The notes beneath the pieces are model-generated. The model was not told the origin of the DNA. It saw only the letters and a list, made by a program, of their open reading frames with translations, and searched no databases. The translations under genes were made by a program, and so were the position numbers. Below, piece after piece: positions 44,706 to 52,989 of a stretch of 63,178 nt of DNA; position 1 is the first letter of the stretch; the number at the start of each line of letters is the position of its first letter. Source of the stretch: Lachnospiraceae bacterium. GTDB taxonomy: Bacteria; Bacillota; Clostridia; Lachnospirales; Lachnospiraceae. The stretch spans positions 1-63,178 of the forward strand of contig JAFSIS010000038.1 in assembly GCA_017439665.1 (NCBI GenBank), given 5' to 3'.

Positions 44706-47700
44706 GTTTACGGACAGTCAGCAGAAGGTGATCGATTCCCGGGGAAGAAATCTCCTGGTCAGTGCTGCCGCAGGAAGTGGGAAAACGGCGGTTCTGGTAG
44801 AAAGGATCATCAGGCTGATCACGGATAAGGAAGATCCCGTGGATATTGATCGGCTTGTGGTGGTAACCTTTACGGACGCAGCAGCAGGAGAAATGCGGGA
44901 GCGTATCGGTGCTGCCATTGAAAAAAAGCTTCTTGAGGAGCCGGAGAATCAGCATCTGATGCGGCAGACCACCCTGATCCACCATGCCCTGATCACCACG
45001 ATCCACAGCTTTTGTCTTTTTGTGATCCGGAATAATTTTAACGATATCGGACTGGATCCCGGCTTTCGTGTGGCAGATACAGGGGAGCTGGAGCTGATCA
45101 AACAGGATATTCTCAAGACGATCTTTGAAGAACGGCTGGATAACCAGGATACCAGGGAGGAATTCAGGCTTCTTCTGGATACTCTGGCAGCAGGAGGAAG
45201 TGAGAAGGGGCTGGAGGAGCTGATTCTTAGGCTCTATACCTTTTCCCAGAGTTTTCCCTGGCCGAAGCAGTGGCTGGAAGAGAGGGGCCGGGATTATCAG
45301 ATGCCGGAGGAGGGAATGGAGAGTACGCCCTGGGGAAAACTTCTGGCAGAGCTGTTAGCGCAGGAATGGCAGCAGCTTACGGAGGCTATTGAAGAAACCA
45401 GGGCACTTTGTCGCGAAGAGGGAGGTCCTGCCCTCTATGAAGCAGCTTTGGAATCGGATCAGGAGCTGGTCAGCCTTCTTGCCGTAAAAGACTTTGGACA
45501 GCAGTATGAGCTGTTAAAGGAGCTTAAATTTACCGCCCTTTCCCGAAAAAAGCAGGAGGGTGTGGAAGAGGAAAAAAAGGAGGCCGTAAAACAGAGACGG
45601 GACCGGATCAAAGAAGACATTAAGGCTATCCGGGAAAGGTATTTTTCTTTTTCTCCCCAGACGGTGAAAAGCCGGATGGAAGAGATCGGCAGAGTGGAGG
45701 AAATTCTTATTCAGGTGGTATTGGAATTTACCCAGCGGTTTGAAGAAAAGAAGCGGGAAAAGAACCTTATTGATTTTTCCGATATGGAGCATTTTGCTCT
45801 GGACATCCTTACCCACCGGCCCGAAGAAAGAGAAGAAGGTGGGGAAAGAGCCTGGATACCCAGCAAGACGGCCATGGATTATCGTGCCTATTTTCGGGAG
45901 ATCATGATCGATGAGTACCAGGATTCCAATCCGGTGCAGGAATACCTGCTGCAAAGCATTTCGGGAGAATGGGAAGGGCGATACAACCGGTTTATGGTAG
46001 GTGATCTGAAGCAGAGTATCTACAGGTTTCGAATGGCCAGGCCGGAGATCTTTCTGGAAAAATATGAAGTCTACAGCAGAGAAGAAAGTGAACGTCAGTG
46101 TATTCCTCTGCATATGAACTTCCGAAGCCGTAAGGAGGTACTGGACAGTGTAAATGGAGTCTTTGGACAGCTGATGACAAAGGAGCTGGGGAAGCTCGAC
46201 TATACTGATGAAGAGGCTCTCCATGAGGGGGCAGAGTATCCCCTGGCAGAGGAGGCGGGAGCTTATGAAACGGAGCTTATGCTTCTGGAAAAACCGGAAC
46301 GAGAGGAGAAAAAAGCTGAGGCCGGGATGGTGGCCCATCGTATCGGACAGCTGATGGAGGAGTTAAAGATCACAGATAAGGATACCGGAGAATTAAGAAA
46401 CATCTGTTATCGTGATATTGTTATTCTGTTGAGAAGCAGTTCGGGGTGGGATGAGGTCTTTTATCAGGAGTTGACGGCTGCGGGAATCCCAGCCCTTCTG
46501 ACCAGCAAAACCGGTTATTTTCATGCAAAAGAGGTACAGACCTTATTGAATTTTTTGCGGGTCATTGATAATCCACGGCAGGATATTCCTCTCTATGGAG
46601 TCATGACCTCTCTGCTGGGCCGGTTCACCGGGGAAGAGATTGCCCGTATCCGGAAAATAAAGAAGGATGTCTGTACGATAACCTGGTTAAGGCAGCAGAA
46701 GAAGGGGAAGAAAAGTGTGGGACCTTTCTGGAAACCATCAAAAGTTATCGTAAGAAGGTGGCTCTTATCCCCATTCATCAGCTTCTTCGGGAATATCTGA
46801 AGGAAACCGGCTATCTCTATTCCTTTCTGGCTCTGCCGGGGGGAGAGCAGAAGGCAGCCAACGTCAATATGCTGTTAAAAAAGGCCGAAGCCTATGAAAA
46901 GACCAGCTATTTTGGGCTTTTCCATTTCATCCGCTATATGGAGCAGCTGCAGAAGTATGAGGTGGATTCGGGAGAAGCAGGGGTATCCGATGAGGGGCAG
47001 GATGCAGTAAAGATTATGACCATCCATAAGAGCAAGGGTCTGGAATTTCCGGTCTGCTTCGTCTGTGGTCTGCATAAGCCCTTTAACCAGCAGGACAGCA
47101 GGCAGGCCTGTATTATGGATATGGACCTGGGGCTGGGGCTGGAATACCGCAATCCTGTTAAGCGTATCCGCTGCCAGGATCTGCGAAAGAATGTAATCGC
47201 CAGAAAGCTGGAGCTGGAAAATCTGGGCGAGGAATTAAGGGTTCTCTATGTGGCCATGACCAGGGCAAAAGAGAAGCTTATCCTAACGGGACTGGTAAAA
47301 AACTATGAAAAGCAGATGTTATTATACGCTTATTTGGAAAAAAGAGAAGAGAAAAAGCTTCCCTTTTCCATCCTTGCTCATTCTCAGAGCTATTTAAGCT
47401 GGCTTTTGGCTGCTGTCAGTCGTCCCGGTTCTGCTATCCGTGTAGTGAACTGGAATCCGGGGGAAGCGGCAGAGGAATTACAGGGTAAAGCCATCAAAAA
47501 GGAATGGCTGAGGCTGGAGCTGGAAGACAGGCTGATGGAAAGCGTAAAACGGGCAGGAGAGGTAGAAGAGGAAGAGCTGAAGGCTCTGAGGGAAGCACTT
47601 TCTTTTACCTACCACCATGATGAGCTGCAGGGCCTGTATGCCAAAACCACCGTGTCCGAGCTGAAGAAAAAGAGTATGGAGATCACTGAGGATACGGGAG

Positions 47701-48293
47701 AGGGGGCAGATGAACTCTTTGCCGAAGAGGAAGTGGTACCCTATCTGCCTGCCTTTATGGAGGAAGTAAAGAAGGTGGCCGGAACCACCAGAGGTACGGC
47801 CTACCACAGGGTAATGGAGCTGATCGACTATTCCCGGCTGTCAGACTGGGAGACCCTGAAAAACCAGATGGAGGAGGAGACCCAAAAGGGAGTGCTGGAT
47901 CCTGACTACCTTCCGCTTTTACAAAAGGAGAAGATGGAAGCCTTTATCAGCTCAACGCTGGCTGCAAGAATGAAGGCGGCAGATGAAAAACACTTGTTGT
48001 TCAGAGAAAAGCCCTTCGTATTGGGACTGTCTGCATCTCTTTTGGATCCTAAATTCCCGGCAGAGGAAAAGGTATTAATCCAGGGGATCGTGGATGCCTG
48101 GTTTGAAGAAGAAGGAGAGCTGGTACTGGTAGATTATAAGACCGACCGGATCAGCCATCCGGAGGAGCTGCTGGCGCGTTACAGCAGTCAGCTGATGTAT
48201 TATCAGATGGCTCTGGAGCAGCTGACAGGAAAAAAAGTCAAAGAAAAACTACTTTATTCCTTTGCTCTGGGACGTGAGATACCCTGTCCGTAA
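44695..48293 (+). pseudogene. addA: AddA helicase/nuclease subunit A, frameshifted
   Basis: The gene starts at ATG 44695 (AAGGAGGA upstream) with SAAAGSGKTAVL (Walker A) and DEYQDSNPVQ. It reads 701 codons, to 46800, but leaves homology near 46657. The downstream reading frame, open to 48293, supplies the missing text EGCLYDNL, then IPIHQLL, then helicase motifs IMTIHKSKGLEFPV and VAMTRAKEK, and the nuclease VDYKTD. Adding one A to the AAAA at 46654-46657 (CGGAAAATAAAG) restores one frame of about 1199 residues, the usual AddA length. As given, helicase motifs IV-VI and the nuclease domain would be lost. Confidence 0.85.
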
Positions 48294-48314
48294 AAGAGGA
48301 CAGCAAAATCCTGC

Positions 48315-48344
48315 TTGACAAAAGAGAGGAGAAGGGAGTATAAA
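48315..48344 (+). promoter_or_regulatory. Promoter of the TPP riboswitch-thiT transcript
   Basis: TTGACA (48315-48320), 18 bp, TATAAA (48339-48344), with the start expected near 48351. This places the family B hairpin at the very 5' end of the transcript. Confidence 0.65.
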
Positions 48345-48351
48345 TAGAGTC

Positions 48352-48400
48352 ATAATTATTCAGGACAGGCAGGAAGATTTCTGCTGTCCTGGATAATTAT
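48352..48400. repeat. Palindromic element, family B copy 2
   Basis: ATAATTATTCAGGACAG (48352-48368) pairs with CTGTCCTGGATAATTAT (48384-48400), with an inner CAG/CTG pair. It is the short form of family B, lacking the inner stems of copy 1. It lies 12 nt before the TPP riboswitch. Confidence 0.8.
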
Positions 48401-48411
48401 AAAAATAAAAC

Positions 48412-48497
48412 ATGCTAGGGGAGCGTTAGCTGAGAGAGTCCCATGGGACGAAGACCCTTATTACTTGAACCGGATAATACCGGCGTAAGGAAGCGAA
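48412..48497 (+). promoter_or_regulatory. TPP (THI-box) riboswitch
   Basis: The conserved core is visible: AGGGGAGC, then CTGAGAGAG, GACCCTTATTACTTGAACC, and GGATAATACCGGCGTAAGG followed by AAGC. These are the P3/P4/P5 elements that bind thiamine pyrophosphate. The aptamer lies about 95 nt upstream of thiT. Confidence 0.93.
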
Positions 48498-48555
48498 TAT
48501 CCATAGGTGCAGAGCACAGAATAACAACTGTAATCATACACTGCAGGCAAATTTA

Positions 48556-48589
48556 GCTTCCTCCCACTGGCATTCAGGGAGGTTTTTTT
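48556..48589 (+). terminator. Riboswitch expression platform: terminator carrying the ribosome site
   Basis: GCTTCCTCCC (48556-48565) can pair with GGGAGG (48577-48582), followed by TTTTTTT. That GGGAGG is also the Shine-Dalgarno of thiT, 7 nt before its ATG. With TPP bound, the stem should both end transcription and hide the ribosome site. Confidence 0.85.
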
Positions 48590-49180
48590 ATGTCAACAAA
48601 AGAAAATGCAACTCGTCAATCCAAGGGAATCACTACCAGACAGATCGTGTTTGCGGCTATGGCTATAGCCCTGGCGACGGTGATCAGTACGGTGATCAAG
48701 CTGCCTTCATTACCCAATGGCGGAAGTGTAACCCTGTTCAGTATGCTCTTAGTGACCCTGGTGGGCTACTGGTATGGTCCGGCGGTGGGAATTACTGCGG
48801 CAGTGGCCTACGGTATCCTGCAGTTTGTTGTGGGTCCCTATGTGGTACATCCTGCCCAGGTACTTCTGGACTACCCGCTTGCCTTCGGAGCCCTGGGCCT
48901 GTCCGGTTTCTTTTACAGAAAGAAGAATGGGCTTCTGACAGGATACATAGCAGGCGTTATTGGAAGGTTTTTCTTCCACATGGTGTCCGGTCTGATCTTT
49001 TATACAGAATATGTGGGCGGATTTTCAGAAAATATGGCAGCGGTCTGGGCCTCCACCCTTTACAATCTTTCCTATATTTTGCCGGAAGCCATACTGACCA
49101 TCGTGCTCCTGGCCATTCCGACCATTAAAAAGGCGATGGCCTCTATCAAAGCCATGGCTCAGTCAGATGCAGGGGAATAA
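48590..49180 (+). CDS. thiT: ECF-type thiamine transporter S component
   Basis: A 196-residue membrane protein with six helices. Family hallmarks are GGSVTLFSMLLVTLVGYWYG (about 44-63) and QVLLDYPLAFGALGL (about 91-105). The Trp/Tyr/Glu residues of the thiamine pocket are present (GYWYG, FYTEYVGG). The TPP riboswitch directly upstream confirms thiamine as the cargo. The shared ATPase/T module lies elsewhere. Confidence 0.95.
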   Translation: MSTKENATRQSKGITTRQIVFAAMAIALATVISTVIKLPSLPNGGSVTLFSMLLVTLVGYWYGPAVGITAAVAYGILQFVVGPYVVHPAQVLLDYPLAFGALGLSGFFYRKKNGLLTGYIAGVIGRFFFHMVSGLIFYTEYVGGFSENMAAVWASTLYNLSYILPEAILTIVLLAIPTIKKAMASIKAMAQSDAGE

Positions 49181-49280
49181 ACCGGTGCGAAGAAGGCCCT
49201 GAAGCCATAGGCATAAATCGGCATGCCCAGGGCATCAAGCCATGAATAAATCGGTGGGCGGAGGGCCATGAAGCCACGGC
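49177..49280. repeat. Three imperfect ~34-bp direct repeats after thiT
   Basis: Units begin ATAAACCGG (49177), ATAAATCGG (49213) and ATAAATCGG (49246), each followed by a G/C-rich stretch, then AGGGC or AGGCC and AAGCCA. The first unit includes the thiT stop codon. The rest of the gap to 49420 holds only the ribosome site of the next gene. Confidence 0.55.
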
Positions 49281-49420
49281 TCTTGGCGAATAATGGCGAA
49301 AAGAAGAGGGGAAATAGGGATAAACAGGTCTGGAAATACAAAATGAGCAGTGATACAATGAAGCGTATGAGAAGCAGAACATGATACAGCATATGATACA
49401 GAAAAGAAAAGGAATTTGGT

Positions 49421-50110
49421 ATGATGTTTAAGTACGCGTTATTTGATCTGGATGGTACATTGACCGACCCCAGGGAAGGAATTACCCGGTCGGTTTGCCA
49501 CGCTCTTAAGGCTTTTGGAATAGAGGAGGAAGAGGATAAGGTGGTTTCCTTTATCGGCCCTCCCCTGCGAGACAGTTTTATGAACCTTTATGGCTTCAGT
49601 CCTGAACAGGCAGAGGAAGCAGTCAGGGTCTACCGTCAGAGATTCAGCACGGTAGGCCTTTATGAGAACCTTCCATATGAAGGCATGAAGGAGCTCTTGG
49701 AAAAGTGCCAGAGGCAGGGGATGCGTCTGGCAGTGGCATCCAGCAAGCCGCAGGTATTTGTGGAAAAAATCCTGGACCATTTTCAGCTAAGGGAATATTT
49801 TGATGTGGTGGTTGGTTCTGAACTGGACGGAACCAGAGAAAAAAAGGACGAGGTGGTGGAAGAGGCCCTAAGACAGCTGGAGGAGCTGGTTTCCGGCAGA
49901 GGGCAGACCATTCTCAGCCAGATCTTTAACCGCAGCAACTGCTGTATGGTGGGAGATCGGAAATACGATGTAGAAGGCGGAAAGCGATTTTATCTCTATA
50001 CGCTGGCTGTGGCCTATGGGTATGCCGAAGAGGGAGAGCTGGAACAGGCGGGAGCGGATCGAATCGTGAACAGCGTAAGTGAGCTTGAGAAGGCTCTTTT
50101 GAAAGGATGA
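49421..50110 (+). CDS. HAD-superfamily hydrolase (phosphoglycolate phosphatase-like)
   Basis: 229 residues of the HAD phosphatase fold with motif I FDLDGTLTDP, motif II VASSKP and motif III/IV MVGDRKYDVEGGK. A helical cap domain lies between. The catalytic Asp pair is present. The substrate is uncertain; the family includes Gph and 5'-nucleotidase-like enzymes. An insertion (REKKDEVVEEALRQLEELVS) lengthens the region before motif IV. AAAGGA precedes the ATG. It overlaps the next gene as ATGA. Confidence 0.88.
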   Translation: MMFKYALFDLDGTLTDPREGITRSVCHALKAFGIEEEEDKVVSFIGPPLRDSFMNLYGFSPEQAEEAVRVYRQRFSTVGLYENLPYEGMKELLEKCQRQGMRLAVASSKPQVFVEKILDHFQLREYFDVVVGSELDGTREKKDEVVEEALRQLEELVSGRGQTILSQIFNRSNCCMVGDRKYDVEGGKRFYLYTLAVAYGYAEEGELEQAGADRIVNSVSELEKALLKG

Positions 50111-50619
50111 AGGGACTAATCGCCAGACCCAGGGAAAAAGGAGAGGTGCTGCAGGAGGAGAATAGAAAAGTCGCATTTGGAAGAAAGGAAGCCTTCTGTA
50201 TGCTTCTTCTGGGGGCCGTGATCGGTATCGGCCTAAATCTGGCCTTTTCTGCTTTGGGGATCACTGAAGCCAGTGAGAGCTTTAAACGGACGGCAGGGGA
50301 GCAGTTTTCAAAGCCTTTGGCAGAGGCACTTCTCCTCTATGGGATAGGTGCACCCTTACTGGAGGAGGTGATCTTCAGGAAAGGTGTCTATGGCCTGATC
50401 AGACGTTTCACCGGTTTTACCACGGCGATGATCGTGTCGGCAGCAGTATTTGGTATTTATCATGGGAATGTGGTGCAGGGCCTCTATGCCTTCCTCATGG
50501 GGCTGGTAATGGCAGTAAACTATGAAAAGTATAAAACTTTGCTGGCACCGATTTTCTTTCACAGCGGAGCCAATCTGGCAGTCTGTCTTTTCATATATTT
50601 CTCCTGGATGAATCTCTAA
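50107..50619 (+). CDS. CPBP family intramembrane metalloprotease
   Basis: 170 residues with about four membrane helices. Active-site motifs are PLLEEVIFRKGVYG (EExxxR), FGIYHGNVVQG and FFHSGANL, with the glutamates and histidines expected of Rce1/CAAX-type proteases. Such proteins are often linked to bacteriocin immunity or regulated proteolysis; no bacteriocin gene is visible nearby. The start overlaps the HAD gene stop. Confidence 0.88.
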   Translation: MKGLIARPREKGEVLQEENRKVAFGRKEAFCMLLLGAVIGIGLNLAFSALGITEASESFKRTAGEQFSKPLAEALLLYGIGAPLLEEVIFRKGVYGLIRRFTGFTTAMIVSAAVFGIYHGNVVQGLYAFLMGLVMAVNYEKYKTLLAPIFFHSGANLAVCLFIYFSWMNL

Positions 50620-50649
50620 AGTGGGGAAATCTGCGGGATTTTCAAGCTT

Positions 50650-50663
50650 ATCCTGAATAGTTG
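50650..50663. repeat. Single arm of a family B element
   Basis: ATCCTGAATAGTTG (50650-50663) matches the right arm of family B (GTCCTGAATAGTT) with one change, but no matching left arm precedes it. It is either a degraded copy or a chance match. Confidence 0.45.
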
Positions 50664-50686
50664 CTATTTTTGAATCAGAAAGAAAC

Positions 50687-50719
50687 AACCTCATTTTTGT
50701 GCAGACAAAAAATGAGGTT
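50687..50719. terminator. Bidirectional terminator between CPBP and XRE genes
   Basis: AACCTCATTTTT (50687-50698) pairs with AAAAATGAGGTT (50708-50719), with T runs on both exits. Confidence 0.88.
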
Positions 50720-51158
50720 ATTTTTTTGCTGATTTCTGAAATTTCACTTCTATTTTTATCTGTTCAATTACCTTATTCCGGTTTTCGTGGGTTAGCTTTT
50801 GGAAATAATAGAGCATAAGTTTTTCCTGATGAGAAAGATTTCTAAATTTAATAGAGTTTTTGGGATCGCTGATATAGGCTAAAAAAACGGATAATTCATC
50901 GGCTGGTTCACAGGCTGAATGAGAAGAGCTTTCCTCAGAATACAGATGAGGAATGGTGAGTTCCAGAAGGCGATCAATAGGGATGTCGTAGAGCTTTGCC
51001 AGAAGATAGAGAGAATCAGCGGGAGGTGAGATGCGGCCGGTTTCATAATGGGAATAGGTCTGATGGATAATATTGAGCTTCGAGGCTACAAATTCCTGGG
51101 TATAGCCATGTGCCTTTCGCAGGGAACGTAGATAACTGCCTAATGCGTTTGAATTCAT
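50718..51158 (-). CDS. XRE family transcriptional regulator
   Basis: 146 residues. The N-terminal lambda-type helix-turn-helix (about 5-62) reads SYLRSLRKAHGYTQEFVASK and IHQTYSHYETGRISP. A helical C-terminus with no known domain follows (NLSHQEKLMLYYFQKL). AGAGGAAACC precedes the ATG. It faces away from the LytTR gene across a 188-nt AT-rich region. The -10 TATACT on the minus strand (51221-51226) suggests its transcript begins within the family B element. Confidence 0.87.
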   Translation of the reverse strand: MNSNALGSYLRSLRKAHGYTQEFVASKLNIIHQTYSHYETGRISPPADSLYLLAKLYDIPIDRLLELTIPHLYSEESSSHSACEPADELSVFLAYISDPKNSIKFRNLSHQEKLMLYYFQKLTHENRNKVIEQIKIEVKFQKSAKK

Positions 51159-51179
51159 ATGGTTTCCTCTTGAAAATGA

Positions 51180-51217
51180 GTAACGATTCAGGACGCTGGC
51201 TTGTCGTGAATAGTTAC
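51180..51217. repeat. Palindromic element, family B copy 4
   Basis: GTAACGATTCAGGAC (51180-51194) pairs with GTCGTGAATAGTTAC (51203-51217); the arms have compatible changes. It lies 21 bp upstream of the XRE start codon, in that gene's likely leader. Confidence 0.75.
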
Positions 51218-51346
51218 AAAAGTATATTGTCAGATAATATTATTTATAGTATAAATATAAATATTCCTTATAATTCTATTTTAAATAGATATTTATGGAT
51301 AAAAAATAGTAAAAATAGACGGATGATAAAGAGGGGGAAGAGGGAT

Positions 51347-52105
51347 ATGCTTCGTGTAGCTGTCTATGACTGCAGGAAGGAGCTGGCAGACAGGGTAAAG
51401 GGACTGCTGACCTGCCTGTATCGTCGTGAACTGCATATTTTTACCTGTGAGAGTATTTTTGCCTTGGAAAACTATGTATTTGATGAGAGAAACGGAAACG
51501 TGGATATCCTGTTTGTAGGGCTTTCAGAGGGGGAAGAGGAAACAATCGGGGAGATCGCAGCTATACAAAAGGAATATCCGAATATTCAGGTAACTTTCAT
51601 TGCAGACAGAGAAAGCCAGGCGCTGAATATTTTTCAGGCAAATCCTGCTTTTTTCATGCTCCGCCCCGTACAGGAGGAACAGATTCAAAAAGCCATGAAC
51701 AGAATGTTTCTATATTTAAGGCGTACACGAAACAGAATCATCGTGTTTGAGTCTGCCAGAGAAACCCTGATCATCCCCCAGGATGATATTTTGTACATAG
51801 AGAGCAACCGCAGGGAGATCACCTTCGTGCTGACCAGGGGAAGACGGGAAAAAGGAATGGGAAAGCTGGATGAGCTGGAGACCAGACTGGAGAAGAATTT
51901 TATCCGCTGCCATCAAAGCTATATTGTGAATGCAGACAAGGTGAGAGCTATTCTGACCAAGGAGCTTATCCTGTACAATGGCTGGAAGATACCCGTGAGC
52001 CGGGCCAGACATAAAGAAATGAAGAAGGGAATTTTAGAATTTTTCGAAGAGGGCGGAACCCTGATATCCGGGGAAGAGAAGGGAAAGAAGGAGAAAGGGA
52101 CGTAA
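51347..52105 (+). CDS. LytTR response-regulator-like protein with degenerate receiver
   Basis: 252 residues from ATG 51347 (GGGGAAGAGGG upstream). Residues 1-115 look like a receiver domain, but Gly58 (ILFVGLSEG) stands where the phosphorylated Asp should be and Arg106 (FMLRPV) replaces the conserved Lys. The C-terminal LytTR DNA-binding domain (about 140-240) is complete: ILYIESNRREITFVL, FIRCHQSYIVN and WKIPVSRARHKEM. No histidine kinase gene is adjacent. It probably acts without phosphorylation, perhaps on the LytTR-type boxes just downstream. Confidence 0.87.
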   Translation: MLRVAVYDCRKELADRVKGLLTCLYRRELHIFTCESIFALENYVFDERNGNVDILFVGLSEGEEETIGEIAAIQKEYPNIQVTFIADRESQALNIFQANPAFFMLRPVQEEQIQKAMNRMFLYLRRTRNRIIVFESARETLIIPQDDILYIESNRREITFVLTRGRREKGMGKLDELETRLEKNFIRCHQSYIVNADKVRAILTKELILYNGWKIPVSRARHKEMKKGILEFFEEGGTLISGEEKGKKEKGT

Positions 52106-52107
52106 AG

Positions 52108-52192
52108 TCAGTTAATGAGTAGAAAAAAGAAGAAAAGACCAAGTCTCCAAAAGTTAATTGAACGGTGCAAAAAATAGCACCAAAAGGTTAAA
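52108..52192 (+). promoter_or_regulatory. LytTR-type binding boxes before the secreted protein gene
   Basis: TCAGTTAAT (52108-52116) and AAAGTTAAT (52150-52158) both fit the LytTR direct-repeat consensus [TA][AC][CA]GTTN[AG][TG]; AAGGTTAAA (52184-52192) is a weaker third. Spacings of 42 and 34 bp differ from the usual ~21 bp. An extended -10 (TGCTATTAT, 52225-52233) follows. Confidence 0.5.
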
Positions 52193-52299
52193 AATACCAA
52201 TCCATACATAGGGAAGGAAAAAAATGCTATTATCCAGCAAGATAGTGCTTCTTCAAGAAGACGCTGTTGGGAAAATACAGTATACAGGAGGAGAAAGAG

Positions 52300-52926
52300 A
52301 TGAGAGCAAACATCATCAAAAGAGTGCTTTCCGGCGCTCTGGCATTAAGCCTTGTTTTAGCTCCCAGCGTGGGTGTTATGGCAAGCGAAGCTGGTACCGT
52401 TGCCGGTGCAGCTGCAGCAGAAACTGTTACCGAAGCATTTCCTAATGTGAAGGAAAGCTACACCGTAGGAGGCATTAAGTCCAGCATTAACGGAGTATTC
52501 CTGCTGGAAAAGGGTATCGGTGTTGCTACCGTTGCTGACAGTGCAGCAATTGCAGCAAGCTACAGCCTGCCTAACGGAGCAAGAGCTTATGTAAAAGCTT
52601 ATGACATGGACGTGAAGAGAAGTAACCTGGCTAAGGCATGTATGGATGCAGCTGCAGCTGCTTACGGTGCAGAAGCATTCGGTTACATTAACTTCGAATT
52701 GGGTATGATGCAGGGTGGAAAATACTCCCTGTTATCCGGTGGAAACGGAGTTGACGCAGTTCTTAGTATTCCTGGAAAGAATCTTGTAGCAGGCGCAAAC
52801 TATGGTGTGATCTGCGTACAGGAGGGTGGCGTGATCACCATTCTCAGAGATGCAACTCCCGGTGACGGTGTGATTTCCGTAACCTTACCTGCCGGACGTT
52901 GTGCATTGGCTCTGGTTAAGTTTTAA
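52300..52926 (+). CDS. Secreted protein of unknown function
   Basis: 208 residues: a signal peptide with probable cleavage after VMA near residue 27 (SEAGT follows), an Ala/Gly/Thr-rich linker, then a domain with NVKESYTVGGIKSSINGVFL and a Gly/Val-rich beta end (PGDGVISVTLPAGRCALALV). CAGGAGGAG precedes ATG 52300. The codons suggest good expression. I do not recognise the domain. LytTR-type boxes lie upstream, so the neighbouring regulator may control it. Confidence 0.75.
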   Translation: MRANIIKRVLSGALALSLVLAPSVGVMASEAGTVAGAAAAETVTEAFPNVKESYTVGGIKSSINGVFLLEKGIGVATVADSAAIAASYSLPNGARAYVKAYDMDVKRSNLAKACMDAAAAAYGAEAFGYINFELGMMQGGKYSLLSGGNGVDAVLSIPGKNLVAGANYGVICVQEGGVITILRDATPGDGVISVTLPAGRCALALVKF

Positions 52927-52947
52927 TATCGTTGAATGCCAATAATA

Positions 52948-52984
52948 AAAAGAAGCGGCAAGCTTTTGCCGCTTCTTTTTTCTG
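52948..52984 (+). terminator. Terminator of the secreted protein gene
   Basis: AAAAGAAGCGGCAA pairs with TTGCCGCTTCTTTT around a 4-nt loop, with a T run. It ends only about 6 nt before the next start codon. Confidence 0.92.
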
Positions 52985-52989
52985 AAAAA

